Positions 1 through 6,988 of a DNA stretch of 11,659 bases are shown one piece after another. The translations under genes were made by a program, and so were the position numbers. The notes under the pieces are model-generated. The model worked only from the letters and a program-made list of their open reading frames with translations. It had not been told where the DNA came from and did not search any database. The stretch's first letter is position 1. Every line of letters starts with the position of its first letter. This stretch comes from Ruminococcaceae bacterium UBA2857. GTDB taxonomy: Bacteria > Bacillota > Clostridia > Oscillospirales > Acutalibacteraceae. Where the stretch lies: NCBI GenBank assembly GCA_002350705.1, contig DEFH01000031.1:1-11659 (forward strand), written 5' to 3'.

Positions 1-39
1 AATTGTTTTAACTGTTAAAAGCCCCTTTTTCAATGCATA

Positions 40-73
40 ATTCATCATTCATCATGCACCATTGATGATGAAT
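40..73. repeat. Short inverted/direct repeat downstream of accC
   Basis: The word ATTCATCAT occurs twice in overlapping tandem (40-48 and 47-55). Its exact reverse complement ATGATGAAT follows at 65-73, giving a 9-bp stem with a 9-nt loop immediately after the accC stop codon (minus strand). Neither side has a clear T-run, so this is not a standard intrinsic terminator. It could be a weak attenuator, an mRNA-stabilising hairpin or part of a dispersed palindromic repeat. No gene is visible in positions 1-74. A downstream operon gene, if present, would start beyond the window edge. Confidence 0.55.
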
Positions 74-74
74 A

Positions 75-1424
75 TTACTTTTTCATTTTTTCCTGACGTT
101 CTGCCATAAAGCCTGTTGTATATGTACCTGATACAAACGAAGCATCAGACAGAATATCAATATGCAGGTCACGATTATGCTTGATGCCGTTGATGGTCAG
201 TTCACTCAGAGCCATTTTCATTTTACGGATGGCAAGCTCTCTGGAGCGAGCCTGTACAATCAGCTTGCCGATCATGGAGTCATAATAAGGCGGCACGGAA
301 TAATCCTGATAAATCGCTGTATCGAAACGCACACAGGGACCTCCGGGAACATGGATAAATTCAATTTTACCGCAGCCGGGACGGAAATCATTGTCGGGAT
401 CTTCGGCATTGATACGGCACTCAATGGCATTGCCGTGCATAAAAACTCTGTCCTGTGTAATGGTGAGTTTGGAGCCGGAAGCGATTCTGATCTGCCACTG
501 TACAATATCAAGACCTGTTACCATTTCCGTAACGGGATGTTCGACCTGTAATCTGGTGTTCATTTCCATGAAGTAAAAATTTTTATCTTTGTCAAGAAGA
601 AACTCGACAGTACCGGCATTTTCATAGTTGACGGCATGGGCAGCCTTGACAGCGGCTTCCATCATTTTTTTTCTGATGTCGGGAGTAATGGCAGGGGAAG
701 GACTTTCTTCAATGAGTTTCTGATTTTTTCTCTGAACGGAGCATTCTCTTTCACCGAGACATACAACATTACCATATTTGTCACACAGAAGCTGCATTTC
801 GATATGCTTGACGGGAGTGAGGAACTTTTCCATGTAAACGGCATCATCACCGAACGCACTTTTTGCCTCAGCCCTTGCCGAGAGAAAGGCATTATCAAAT
901 TCCTCCACGCTGTCAACACGACGGATACCACGTCCGCCGCCGCCGGAGCGTGCCTTGACAAGCAGCGGAAAGCCGATTTCCGCTGCTTTTTGTCTTGCCT
1001 CGTCAATATCATCTATAATATCGCTGCCCGGTGTAACAGGCACACCGGCATTACGCATGGTTTTTCTTGCCTCGTCCTTATCGCCCAGCTTTTCAATCAT
1101 AGCGGAGGACGGACCGATAAATTCAATATTGCATTTCTCGCACAGAGATACAAATTTTGCATTTTCGGAGAGAAGTCCGTAACCGGGATGGATTGCCTGA
1201 GCACCCGACACGACTGCCACTTCCAGAATGGCTGCCATATTCAGATAACTGTCGGCAACCTGCGGACCGCCTATACAGTAGCTTTCGTCAGCCATACTGA
1301 CATGAAGGGCATTTTTATCCGCCTGCGAGTACACGGCAACCGTAGAGATGCCCATTTCACGGCAGGCTCTGATAATTCTTACAGCGATTTCGCCACGATT
1401 GGCTATCAATATTTTTGAAAACAT
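75..1424 (-). CDS. accC: Biotin carboxylase subunit of acetyl-CoA carboxylase (AccC)
   Basis: This 449-aa protein uses ATP and bicarbonate to carboxylate biotin carried on AccB, the first half-reaction of malonyl-CoA formation in the cytoplasm. The N-terminal domain opens with the typical KILIANRGEIAVRII (residues 4-18) and contains HPGYGLLSEN (79-88). The ATP-grasp domain follows with K157, a glycine loop at 161-164, HIEMQ (H207, E209), K236, E274, and E287/N289/R291/Q293/E295 in EMNTRLQVEH. R337 lies in ECRINAEDP. Length is normal for the family. One oddity is the nucleotide loop, which reads KARSGGGGRG where E. coli has KASGGGGGRG. The ATG at 1422-1424 follows an AGAGG-type site. It is the last gene visible in the fab operon, 24 nt after fabZ. 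accD and accA would be expected further downstream, outside the window. Confidence 0.97.
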   Translation of the reverse strand: MFSKILIANRGEIAVRIIRACREMGISTVAVYSQADKNALHVSMADESYCIGGPQVADSYLNMAAILEVAVVSGAQAIHPGYGLLSENAKFVSLCEKCNIEFIGPSSAMIEKLGDKDEARKTMRNAGVPVTPGSDIIDDIDEARQKAAEIGFPLLVKARSGGGGRGIRRVDSVEEFDNAFLSARAEAKSAFGDDAVYMEKFLTPVKHIEMQLLCDKYGNVVCLGERECSVQRKNQKLIEESPSPAITPDIRKKMMEAAVKAAHAVNYENAGTVEFLLDKDKNFYFMEMNTRLQVEHPVTEMVTGLDIVQWQIRIASGSKLTITQDRVFMHGNAIECRINAEDPDNDFRPGCGKIEFIHVPGGPCVRFDTAIYQDYSVPPYYDSMIGKLIVQARSRELAIRKMKMALSELTINGIKHNRDLHIDILSDASFVSGTYTTGFMAERQEKMKK

Positions 1425-1448
1425 CTTCTTCAGCCTCTCTGAAAAGTG

Positions 1449-1886
1449 TTAGGTTTCCTGTGCGGACTCTCTGGGGAGAAGGGCAAACGAAAATTCAGCC
1501 GATACGGCGAGTTTTCCGTTGACATAGCCCTTGCCGGTGATAAAATAAAATTTTTCTCTTCTGACATCTGTCAGTTCGCATTTGATTGCAAGGGTATCAC
1601 CGGGCAAAACCTTGTTTTTGAATTTTGCCTTTTCAATGCCTGTAAAATAGGGAGTGCTGACAGCGGAAACCTCTGCAATGATAACAGAACTTGCCTGAGC
1701 CATCATTTCGCAGAGAATCACACCGGGTACAACAGGATTTCCGGGGAAATGTCCGTCTAAAAACCACTCATTGCCTGTAATATATTTTTTACCCTCACAG
1801 GTTGTTTCAGAGGTTTTCGTAGCTTCATCAATCAGAAGCATGGAATTTCTGTGAGGAATGACGTTTTTCAATTCTTCCTTGTTCAT
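1449..1886 (-). CDS. fabZ: 3-hydroxyacyl-ACP dehydratase (FabZ)
   Basis: A 145-aa hot-dog-fold dehydratase that converts 3-hydroxyacyl-ACP to trans-2-enoyl-ACP in fatty acid elongation. Visible family motifs are PHR at 11-13, the catalytic-histidine segment DGHFPGNPVVPG (H46) and the catalytic glutamate in LCEMMAQ (E60, with Q64). Length matches FabZ (about 140-150 aa) rather than FabA, which is longer and can also isomerise. No separate isomerase can be assigned here. The ATG follows an AGAGGTG ribosome binding site. The gene sits between accB (17-nt gap) and accC (24-nt gap), the usual place for fabZ in clostridial fab clusters. Confidence 0.96.
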   Translation of the reverse strand: MNKEELKNVIPHRNSMLLIDEATKTSETTCEGKKYITGNEWFLDGHFPGNPVVPGVILCEMMAQASSVIIAEVSAVSTPYFTGIEKAKFKNKVLPGDTLAIKCELTDVRREKFYFITGKGYVNGKLAVSAEFSFALLPRESAQET

Positions 1887-1903
1887 CCAAAATCACCTCT
1901 TGC

Positions 1904-2362
1904 TTATTTTATAAGGAACAACGGCTGACCGTATTCCACGACCTGACCGTTTTCAACGCATATATCGGTAATTTCACCGCTTTTTTCAGCGATGACCTCG
2001 TTCATCAGTTTCATTGCTTCGATCAGGCACAGCACATCCCCCTTGCTGACTTTTGAGCCGACAGAGACATAAGGATCCTTGTCGGGTGCGGGAGCCGCAT
2101 AGAATACGCCTACCATCGGAGAAGTAATCGGTGTACCGTCTGATTTTCTGACATTTTCGGGAACTGCCACGGTTTCGGGCAGGACAGCAGTTTCTTCATA
2201 AGCAGGTTCACTTTTGACGGTGCTTTCTGCAGCAACAGGCTTTGCCTGCTGCTGAGAGATGGTAAGCTGTGCACCGTCATCTGTTTTGATTTCGATTTTG
2301 GTAGCTTTCGAGCTGTCAAAGGCTTTCAGAATTTCTTTAATATCTTCCACACTGTAGTACAT
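1904..2362 (-). CDS. accB: Biotin carboxyl carrier protein of acetyl-CoA carboxylase (AccB)
   Basis: A 152-aa carrier protein that shuttles carboxybiotin between AccC and the carboxyltransferase. The N-terminal part (1-38, starting YYSVEDIKEILKAFD) is the usual helical/strand segment. A flexible Ala/Pro/Glu-rich linker follows (about 40-77), then the C-terminal biotinyl domain (about 78-152). The biotin attachment motif EAMKLMNEV places the modified lysine at K118. APAPDKDPYVS (90-100) is the characteristic thumb insertion of AccB-type biotinyl domains. An AAAGGAG site precedes the ATG by 10 nt. It lies between fabF (20-nt gap) and fabZ (17-nt gap) in the same operon. A biotin protein ligase is needed for activation and is not in this window. 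Confidence 0.97.
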   Translation of the reverse strand: MYYSVEDIKEILKAFDSSKATKIEIKTDDGAQLTISQQQAKPVAAESTVKSEPAYEETAVLPETVAVPENVRKSDGTPITSPMVGVFYAAPAPDKDPYVSVGSKVSKGDVLCLIEAMKLMNEVIAEKSGEITDICVENGQVVEYGQPLFLIK

Positions 2363-2382
2363 GGAAATCTATCTCCTTTCCG

Positions 2383-3600
2383 TTATTTGCGGAGTACGAT
2401 ACAGGCATTGTGACCGCCAAAGCCGAATGTGGTGGAAAGAGCCATATCAAGTTTTGCGGAAACTGCCTTGTTCGGTGTATAGTCAAGATCACATACCGGA
2501 TCGGGTTCTTTGTAACCGATTGTAGGAGGAACGATACCGTCTTTCAGTGCGAGTGTCGCAGCGATGGCTTCGACAGCACCTGTAGCACCCAGCATATGAC
2601 CTGTCATGGACTTGGTGGAGCTGATATGAGCTTTGTAAGCTTTGTCACCGAGAGCCAGTTTGAAAGCACCGGTTTCGGTGGAGTCATTCATCGGAGTACT
2701 TGTACCGTGAGCATTGATATAAAGTTCCTCGTCACCCTTGTATCCTGCTTCTTCGAGTGCAATTTCAATGCATTTTGCAGCACCCTTTGATTCCGGATCG
2801 GGAGCGGTGACATGATGAGCATCACAAGTATTGCCGTAGCCGCATATTTCAGCGTAGATTTTAGCACCTCTTGCGACAGCGTGTTCATATTCTTCCAGAA
2901 TGAGAATACCCGAACCTTCACCGAGGACAAAGCCGCTTCTGCGGTTGTCAAACGGAATGGAAGCATTTTCGGGATCATTGGCGGTTGTCAGAGCCTTGCA
3001 GCTTGTGAAACCCTTGATGGTGAGAGGATGTACAGCAGCCTCGGAACCGCCCGCAATAATGGCATCGGCAAAACCGTATTTAATTGCATGGAAAGCCTCA
3101 CCGACAGCGTGTGTCGAGGTAGCACAGGCTGTCACAACGGGCAGACACGGACCTTTGGCATTGTATTTGATAGCGACATTGCCTGCTGCAATGTTGCCGA
3201 TCATCATGGGGATAAAGAACGGAGAGATATTTTTGTTATTGAACATATTTTCGCACTGTTCATAAAAAGTGATAATACCTCCCACGCCTGAGCCGATATA
3301 GACACCGAATCTTTCGGGATCGATTTTTCCTGTAATGTCGCTGTCCTGAACAGCCTGAGCAGCGGCGGCAAGTGCATACTGACAGTAAAGATCCAGTTTT
3401 CTGCACTCTCTTTTTTCGATATACTGAGTCGGATCGAAGTTTTTGACTTCTGCGGCAACTTTGACTTTGGTCAGCTCGGGGTCATATCTTGTAATAAAAT
3501 CAATACCACGGACACCGTTTTTCATGGAGTCCCACATGGTTTTCACGTCATTTCCGACAGGGGTGATGGCACCCAAGCCTGTGATTACAACTCTTCTCAT
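2383..3600 (-). CDS. fabF: Beta-ketoacyl-ACP synthase II (FabF)
   Basis: A 405-aa condensing enzyme of the KAS II type that extends acyl-ACP with malonyl-ACP. The fold begins with RRVVITGLGAITPVG. The catalytic nucleophile is C159 in TACATSTHA, with H298 in NAHGTSTP, K330 in STKSMTGH and H335. The C-terminal GFGGHN loop is at 393-398. The Cys-His-His set separates it from the KAS III enzyme (FabH) of the same operon. The ATG follows a moderate AAAGGG site 10 nt away. The gap to fabG (54 nt) is the widest in the operon and holds a hairpin and a 14-codon ORF that overlaps the fabF start as ATGA. Confidence 0.97.
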   Translation of the reverse strand: MRRVVITGLGAITPVGNDVKTMWDSMKNGVRGIDFITRYDPELTKVKVAAEVKNFDPTQYIEKRECRKLDLYCQYALAAAAQAVQDSDITGKIDPERFGVYIGSGVGGIITFYEQCENMFNNKNISPFFIPMMIGNIAAGNVAIKYNAKGPCLPVVTACATSTHAVGEAFHAIKYGFADAIIAGGSEAAVHPLTIKGFTSCKALTTANDPENASIPFDNRRSGFVLGEGSGILILEEYEHAVARGAKIYAEICGYGNTCDAHHVTAPDPESKGAAKCIEIALEEAGYKGDEELYINAHGTSTPMNDSTETGAFKLALGDKAYKAHISSTKSMTGHMLGATGAVEAIAATLALKDGIVPPTIGYKEPDPVCDLDYTPNKAVSAKLDMALSTTFGFGGHNACIVLRK

Positions 3601-3648
3601 TTTATGTCAGCCCTTTCTTTACAAATTGATACACGATACATGGTGTAT
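3597..3648 (-). other. fabG-fabF gap with 14-codon ORF and small hairpin
   Basis: On the minus strand an ATG at 3641-3639 opens a 14-codon frame (MYRVSICKERADIK). Its TGA stop at 3599-3597 overlaps the fabF ATG as ATGA, an arrangement typical of translational coupling. Its own ribosome binding site is weak (AGG, 9 nt upstream). The same stretch can form a 6-bp hairpin, ATACAC (3643-3648 on minus) with GTGTAT (3629-3634), or a competing 5-bp hairpin with a 3-nt loop. The peptide resembles nothing I recognise. Chance is a real possibility because the frame is so short. Confidence 0.3.
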
Positions 3649-3654
3649 TGCCTA

Positions 3655-4401
3655 TTACATTGCCATTCCGCCGTCTACACGGATAACCTCGCCTGTGATA
3701 TAGCCTGCTTCATCTGAGGCAAGGAACAGAGCGGTATTGGCAATGTCCTCAACCTGTCCTGCGTGTTTCATCGGAATCGTAGCGATAGCGGCTTCCCTTG
3801 CCTTTTCGGGCATGGATGCCGTCATGTCTGTAGCAATGAATCCCGGAGCGATAGCGTTGGCGGTAACATTTCTGGAAGCGAGTTCTTTGGCAACGGATTT
3901 TGTCATGCCGATAATGCCCGCCTTGGCACTGGCATAGTTAGCCTGACCTGCATTGCCGTTGAGACCGACAATGGAGGAGATATTGATAATTCTTCCTCTG
4001 CGTTTTTTCATAAAGTGCTGATAAACACTCTTTGTCATATTGAAGGTACCTTTGAGGTTCACGCTGATTACTTTGTCGAAGTCACTTTCTTTCATAGAGA
4101 GCATCAGACCGTCACGGATAATGCCTGCATTGTTGACGAGAATGTGTACTTCGCCGAATTCAGCGATGATTTCGTCAACAAGAGCTTTTGCAGCATCAAA
4201 GTCTGATACATCACATTCATAGCCTTTTGCTTTAATGCCGAGAGCAGTGAGTTCTTTTTCTGTCCGGGCGGCATTTTCACCGTCACCGATGTGCATAAAA
4301 GCAATGTTGGCACCCTGCTGTGCAAATTTCATAGCGATAGCTTTTCCGATACCTCTTGATGCACCTGTGATAATAGCGGTTTTTCCTGTAAGCTCAAACA
4401 T
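3655..4401 (-). CDS. fabG: 3-oxoacyl-ACP reductase (FabG)
   Basis: A 248-aa short-chain dehydrogenase/reductase that uses NADPH to reduce 3-oxoacyl-ACP to 3-hydroxyacyl-ACP. Numbering from the chosen start, the cofactor loop TGASRGIG is at 12-19 and NNAG at 90-93. The active-site residues are N115, S143, Y156 and K160 (YASAK). The protein ends with the family-typical ITGEVIRVDGGMAM. I chose the ATG at 4401-4399 because MFELTGKTAIITGAS is the normal SDR N-terminus. A TTG start at 4452 would add 17 residues absent from the family. The ribosome binding site next to the ATG is weak (AGGG, 6 nt away). A strong AAGGAGG lies further upstream, beyond a hairpin, inside the end of fabD. Gap to fabD is 19 nt. 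Confidence 0.96.
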   Translation of the reverse strand: MFELTGKTAIITGASRGIGKAIAMKFAQQGANIAFMHIGDGENAARTEKELTALGIKAKGYECDVSDFDAAKALVDEIIAEFGEVHILVNNAGIIRDGLMLSMKESDFDKVISVNLKGTFNMTKSVYQHFMKKRRGRIINISSIVGLNGNAGQANYASAKAGIIGMTKSVAKELASRNVTANAIAPGFIATDMTASMPEKAREAAIATIPMKHAGQVEDIANTALFLASDEAGYITGEVIRVDGGMAM

Positions 4402-4410
4402 AGTATACCC

Positions 4411-4433
4411 TGATACTCTCTTAAAGAGTATCA
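4411..4433 (-). promoter_or_regulatory. Hairpin across the fabD stop/fabG leader
   Basis: A perfect 9-bp inverted repeat (TGATACTCT at 4411-4419 with AGAGTATCA at 4425-4433, 5-nt loop) spans the fabD stop codon (4423-4421) and lies 9 nt before the fabG ATG. An AAGGAGG sequence, in the fabD codons for Lys-Glu-Gly, sits 4 nt upstream of the hairpin. Folding the hairpin would bring this strong site to about 13 nt from the fabG ATG. There is no following U-run, so it is unlikely to be a terminator. A role in translational coupling or spacing is inference. Confidence 0.5.
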
Positions 4434-5314
4434 AGTCCCTCCTTATTTTCAATATTTACAGCTTTTACATCTGCATTGATTTTCTTAATGAGACCTGTGA
4501 GTGTTTTTCCGACACCGACTTCGATAAATGTATCCGTACCGTTGGCAATCATATTTTCAACGGACTTTTGCCATCTGACAGGGTGATTGACCTGTGCGGC
4601 AATCAGCATTTTATAATCATCTGCATAAGGTTCCGCTGTGCAGTTGGCGTAAACAGGGATTTGCGGTTCTGAAAGAGTGATGTCTTTCAGATAGTCTGCC
4701 AGACCGTCTGCCGCCTCGTTCATGAACGGAGAGTGGAATGCACCGCTGACAGCCAGTTTGACAGCCTTGCCTTTGGCACTTTTGACTTTTTCACAAAGAG
4801 CGTCAATTTCTTCCTGTGCAGCAGCCACAACCGTTTGAGCGGGGCTGTTATAGTTGACGGGATAGGCTTTTTCAAACTGCGAACAGATTTCCTCTGTCAT
4901 TTCAGGGGAAATCTTCATAACGGCCGCCATCGCACCGGGATTGCTTTTGGCAGCCTTGTCCATCAATTCGGCTCTCTTGCAGACCAGCTTGAAAGCGTCC
5001 TCATAGGACAGCATACCTGCAAAGGCAATCGCAGCAATTTCCCCGAGTGAAAAACCGGCAGCACAATCCGCCTTGATACCCTTTTCGGTTACGGCAGCGG
5101 CAGCGGCAAGGTCTGTGATAAATACACACGGCTGTGTGTTGATTGTTACGGAAAGTTCTTCTTTTGTACCCTCAAAGCACTGTTTGAGAGTGCCGGGACG
5201 GATTTCTTCCGCCATATCAAATACGGCTTTTGCGGCAGGGGAATTTTCATACAATTCCTTTCCCATACCGGGATATTGTGCACCTTGTCCCGAAAAAACA
5301 AACGCTGTTGACAT
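4421..5314 (-). CDS. fabD: Malonyl-CoA:ACP transacylase (FabD)
   Basis: A 297-aa acyltransferase that moves malonate from CoA to ACP, supplying extender units to FabH and FabF. The N-terminus has the family motif FSGQGAQYPGMG (7-18). The catalytic serine is S89 in GFSLGE, with R114 in KRAELM and the catalytic histidine H194 in GAFHSPFM. Length is close to the usual 300-315 aa. The ATG follows a very strong GGGGAGGA site 7 nt away. It starts 15 nt after fabH. In many clostridial operons acpP and fabK lie between fabH and fabD, and here they do not. The last codons contain an AAGGAGG sequence that may help translate fabG. Confidence 0.97.
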   Translation of the reverse strand: MSTAFVFSGQGAQYPGMGKELYENSPAAKAVFDMAEEIRPGTLKQCFEGTKEELSVTINTQPCVFITDLAAAAAVTEKGIKADCAAGFSLGEIAAIAFAGMLSYEDAFKLVCKRAELMDKAAKSNPGAMAAVMKISPEMTEEICSQFEKAYPVNYNSPAQTVVAAAQEEIDALCEKVKSAKGKAVKLAVSGAFHSPFMNEAADGLADYLKDITLSEPQIPVYANCTAEPYADDYKMLIAAQVNHPVRWQKSVENMIANGTDTFIEVGVGKTLTGLIKKINADVKAVNIENKEGLDTL

Positions 5315-5329
5315 TGATCATTCCTCCCC

Positions 5330-6292
5330 TCAGTCTTTGTTCCAGCGAATGACGCAGCTGCCTGTCGTCAAACCTGCACCAAATGCACACATTGCAATAA
5401 CATCGCCTTTTTTGAGGACACCGGAACGGTTTGCCTCGTCAAGAGCGATCGGTACACTGCCGGAAGAAGTATTGCCGTAGTGCATGACATTGCAGAAAAA
5501 CTTTTCTCTGGGAATATCAAGATTTTTAGCAGAAGCATTGATAATTCTGATATTAGCCTGATGAGGGATCACACAGTCAACGTCCTGCATGGTGAGACCG
5601 GCATCGGCAACGGATTTTTTGATACCGGTGGACATGGTATTGACAGCGAATTTATATACCTCGTTGCCTTCCATGTGAAGCACCGCTTTTTCTTCGGGGT
5701 GTTCATAGAACGGGGAAGCGTTGGTACCGTGCGGAATACGGAGAACCCGGTCATTTCCGACAGCCGTCAGATTGATGGAAAGCAGGTCGTCACCTTCACC
5801 GAGAACAGCCGCCGCACCGCCGTCACCGAACAGGACACAAGTGGAGCGGTCTTTCCAGTCAATAATATTGGAGAGGTTATCCATGGAGACAATCAGAACG
5901 TGTTTTACTTTTTTTCTGGCAAAATAGCCGTCAGCGACATCCAGTGCATAGATAAAGCCGGAGCAGGCTGCATTGACATCAAAAGCCGGACAGGTTGCCC
6001 CGATTTCTTTTTGAATCACACACGCCTGAGAGGGAGTGATATTTTCTCCACGCATGGTAGAGCAGATAATCAAATCCAATTGTTCAGGGGTAACGCCGGC
6101 ATTTTCCAGAGCGGCATTGGCAGCCTTGACTGTGAGGTCTGTCAGTGTTTCGCCCTTGCAGATATGTCTTTCTTTGATACCCGTTCTGGTGCTGATCCAT
6201 TCATCATTGGTTTCGACCATGGTTGACAGTTCATCATTAGTCAGAACATATTCAGGTACTGCCTTACCCGTTCCTAAAATACTAAAACTCAT
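5330..6292 (-). CDS. fabH: Beta-ketoacyl-ACP synthase III (FabH)
   Basis: A 320-aa KAS III enzyme that condenses an acyl-CoA primer with malonyl-ACP to start fatty acid chains. The catalytic triad is C110 in NAACSGF, H244 in IPHQANIRI and N274 in YGNTSSGS. The family segments NDEWISTRTGIKERH (29-43), DRSTCVLFGDGGAA (148-161) and FGAGLTTG (304-311) are all present. Primer choice (straight or branched) cannot be read reliably from this. It is the first gene of the operon. The ATG follows GGAGG with an 8-nt spacer, behind a leader of about 92 nt from the predicted promoter. No fabT- or fapR-like regulator gene lies upstream. Instead spmB comes directly before it. Confidence 0.97.
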   Translation of the reverse strand: MSFSILGTGKAVPEYVLTNDELSTMVETNDEWISTRTGIKERHICKGETLTDLTVKAANAALENAGVTPEQLDLIICSTMRGENITPSQACVIQKEIGATCPAFDVNAACSGFIYALDVADGYFARKKVKHVLIVSMDNLSNIIDWKDRSTCVLFGDGGAAAVLGEGDDLLSINLTAVGNDRVLRIPHGTNASPFYEHPEEKAVLHMEGNEVYKFAVNTMSTGIKKSVADAGLTMQDVDCVIPHQANIRIINASAKNLDIPREKFFCNVMHYGNTSSGSVPIALDEANRSGVLKKGDVIAMCAFGAGLTTGSCVIRWNKD

Positions 6293-6322
6293 TGCAGTGT
6301 CCTCCGTTTCTGATTTTTTTCT

Positions 6323-6340
6323 TCAACAAAGAAATGTTGA
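6323..6340 (-). promoter_or_regulatory. Small hairpin in the fabH leader
   Basis: TCAACA and TGTTGA (6323-6328 and 6335-6340) form a perfect 6-bp stem with a 6-nt loop in the leader, about 18 nt upstream of the fabH GGAGG site. It does not match the FapR or FabT operator patterns as I know them. It may be a minor leader structure or an operator half, or nothing. Confidence 0.3.
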
Positions 6341-6390
6341 TATATAAATTCTCACTTAATCGCACAATTATCTAAATTATTTATCACTTT

Positions 6391-6419
6391 ATTCTATAAT
6401 AAAATCCAACTTTTGTCAA
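6391..6419 (-). promoter_or_regulatory. Sigma-A-like promoter of the fab operon
   Basis: Read on the minus strand there is a perfect TTGACA -35 box (6419-6414), a 17-nt spacer and a TAGAAT -10 box (6396-6391). Transcription would start near 6384, giving a leader of about 92 nt before fabH. Boxes and spacing are near consensus and sit in an A/T-rich gap, so this is a strong promoter call. It suggests high constitutive capacity with any control imposed by a repressor or the leader. Confidence 0.85.
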
Positions 6420-6465
6420 GGAGATAGGGACATCTGATATTGTAAATTTATCGTACATTTCACGC

Positions 6466-6984
6466 TCATGGAAAGCACCTGACGCACCATGCGGCAAACA
6501 CGATTCCCAGCATATCGGCAGTCAGGGCAGCAGGAAGGGTGCAGCGTGTGTTTTTGAGTCCCACAGAGCCGAAATACACGGTAACGGCATAGAAAGTGGT
6601 TTCCGTAGAGCCTGCCATGACAGAGGCCGTTTTGCCAATGAGGGAGTCTGCACCGAATTTTTCGAGAATGGCATTTAACATGGCAAAGGAGCCGCTTCCC
6701 GTGACAGGTCTCATCAGTCCCAGCGGCAGGACTTCGGGAGGGATTCCGAGAACGGCACAGACAGGGCGGCAGCAGTTTGTCAGTATATCGAAAAAGCCGG
6801 AGGCTTCCAGCATGGTGACAGCCGTTACCAGACCTATCAGAGAGGGAGCAATGGAAATAAGAGCATGGATTCCCTCTTTGGCACCGTCTGTAAAGGCAGC
6901 GAACAGATCAACCTTTTTGAAGGCACCATACAGGACAATCAGAACAATGACAAATGGGATGATATAAATGCCGACTTGATTCAA
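6466..6984 (-). CDS. spmB: Spore maturation protein B (SpmB)
   Basis: A 172-aa polytopic membrane protein of the nucleoside-recognition/Gate family. Together with SpmA it is needed in Bacillus for full dehydration of the spore core and heat resistance. Hydrophobic stretches lie at about 5-20, 42-60, 80-91 and 151-168. The conserved segments RPVTGSGSFAMLNAIL (92-107) and AGSTETTFYAVTVYFGSVG (124-142) are clear. The start is TTG at 6984-6982, preceded by AGAGGTGA with about 5 nt spacing. That site overlaps the spmA stop codon, so the two genes are likely translationally coupled (4-nt gap). No intrinsic terminator is evident after the stop before the fab promoter. Confidence 0.94.
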   Translation of the reverse strand: MNQVGIYIIPFVIVLIVLYGAFKKVDLFAAFTDGAKEGIHALISIAPSLIGLVTAVTMLEASGFFDILTNCCRPVCAVLGIPPEVLPLGLMRPVTGSGSFAMLNAILEKFGADSLIGKTASVMAGSTETTFYAVTVYFGSVGLKNTRCTLPAALTADMLGIVFAAWCVRCFP

Positions 6985-6988
6985 GATG

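Noticed and set aside
1..74. Start of the next operon gene (accD/accA) at the left edge
   Set aside because: On the minus strand no ATG, GTG or TTG with a suitable ribosome binding site is visible before the window ends, so no partial gene is called.
636..1418. A 260-codon plus-strand frame opposite accC
   Set aside because: It lies wholly inside accC, which has complete biotin carboxylase motifs. The opposite frame shows no motif and a phenylalanine- and cysteine-rich composition typical of antisense frames.
4402..4452. Longer fabG from a TTG start at 4452
   Set aside because: The extra 17 residues overlap the fabD end, are not SDR-like and lack a ribosome binding site in front of the TTG. 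The ATG at 4401 gives the standard N-terminus.
5480..6226. A 248-codon plus-strand frame opposite fabH
   Set aside because: It is antisense to fabH with its intact Cys-His-Asn triad. No initiation signal and no family resemblance were seen.
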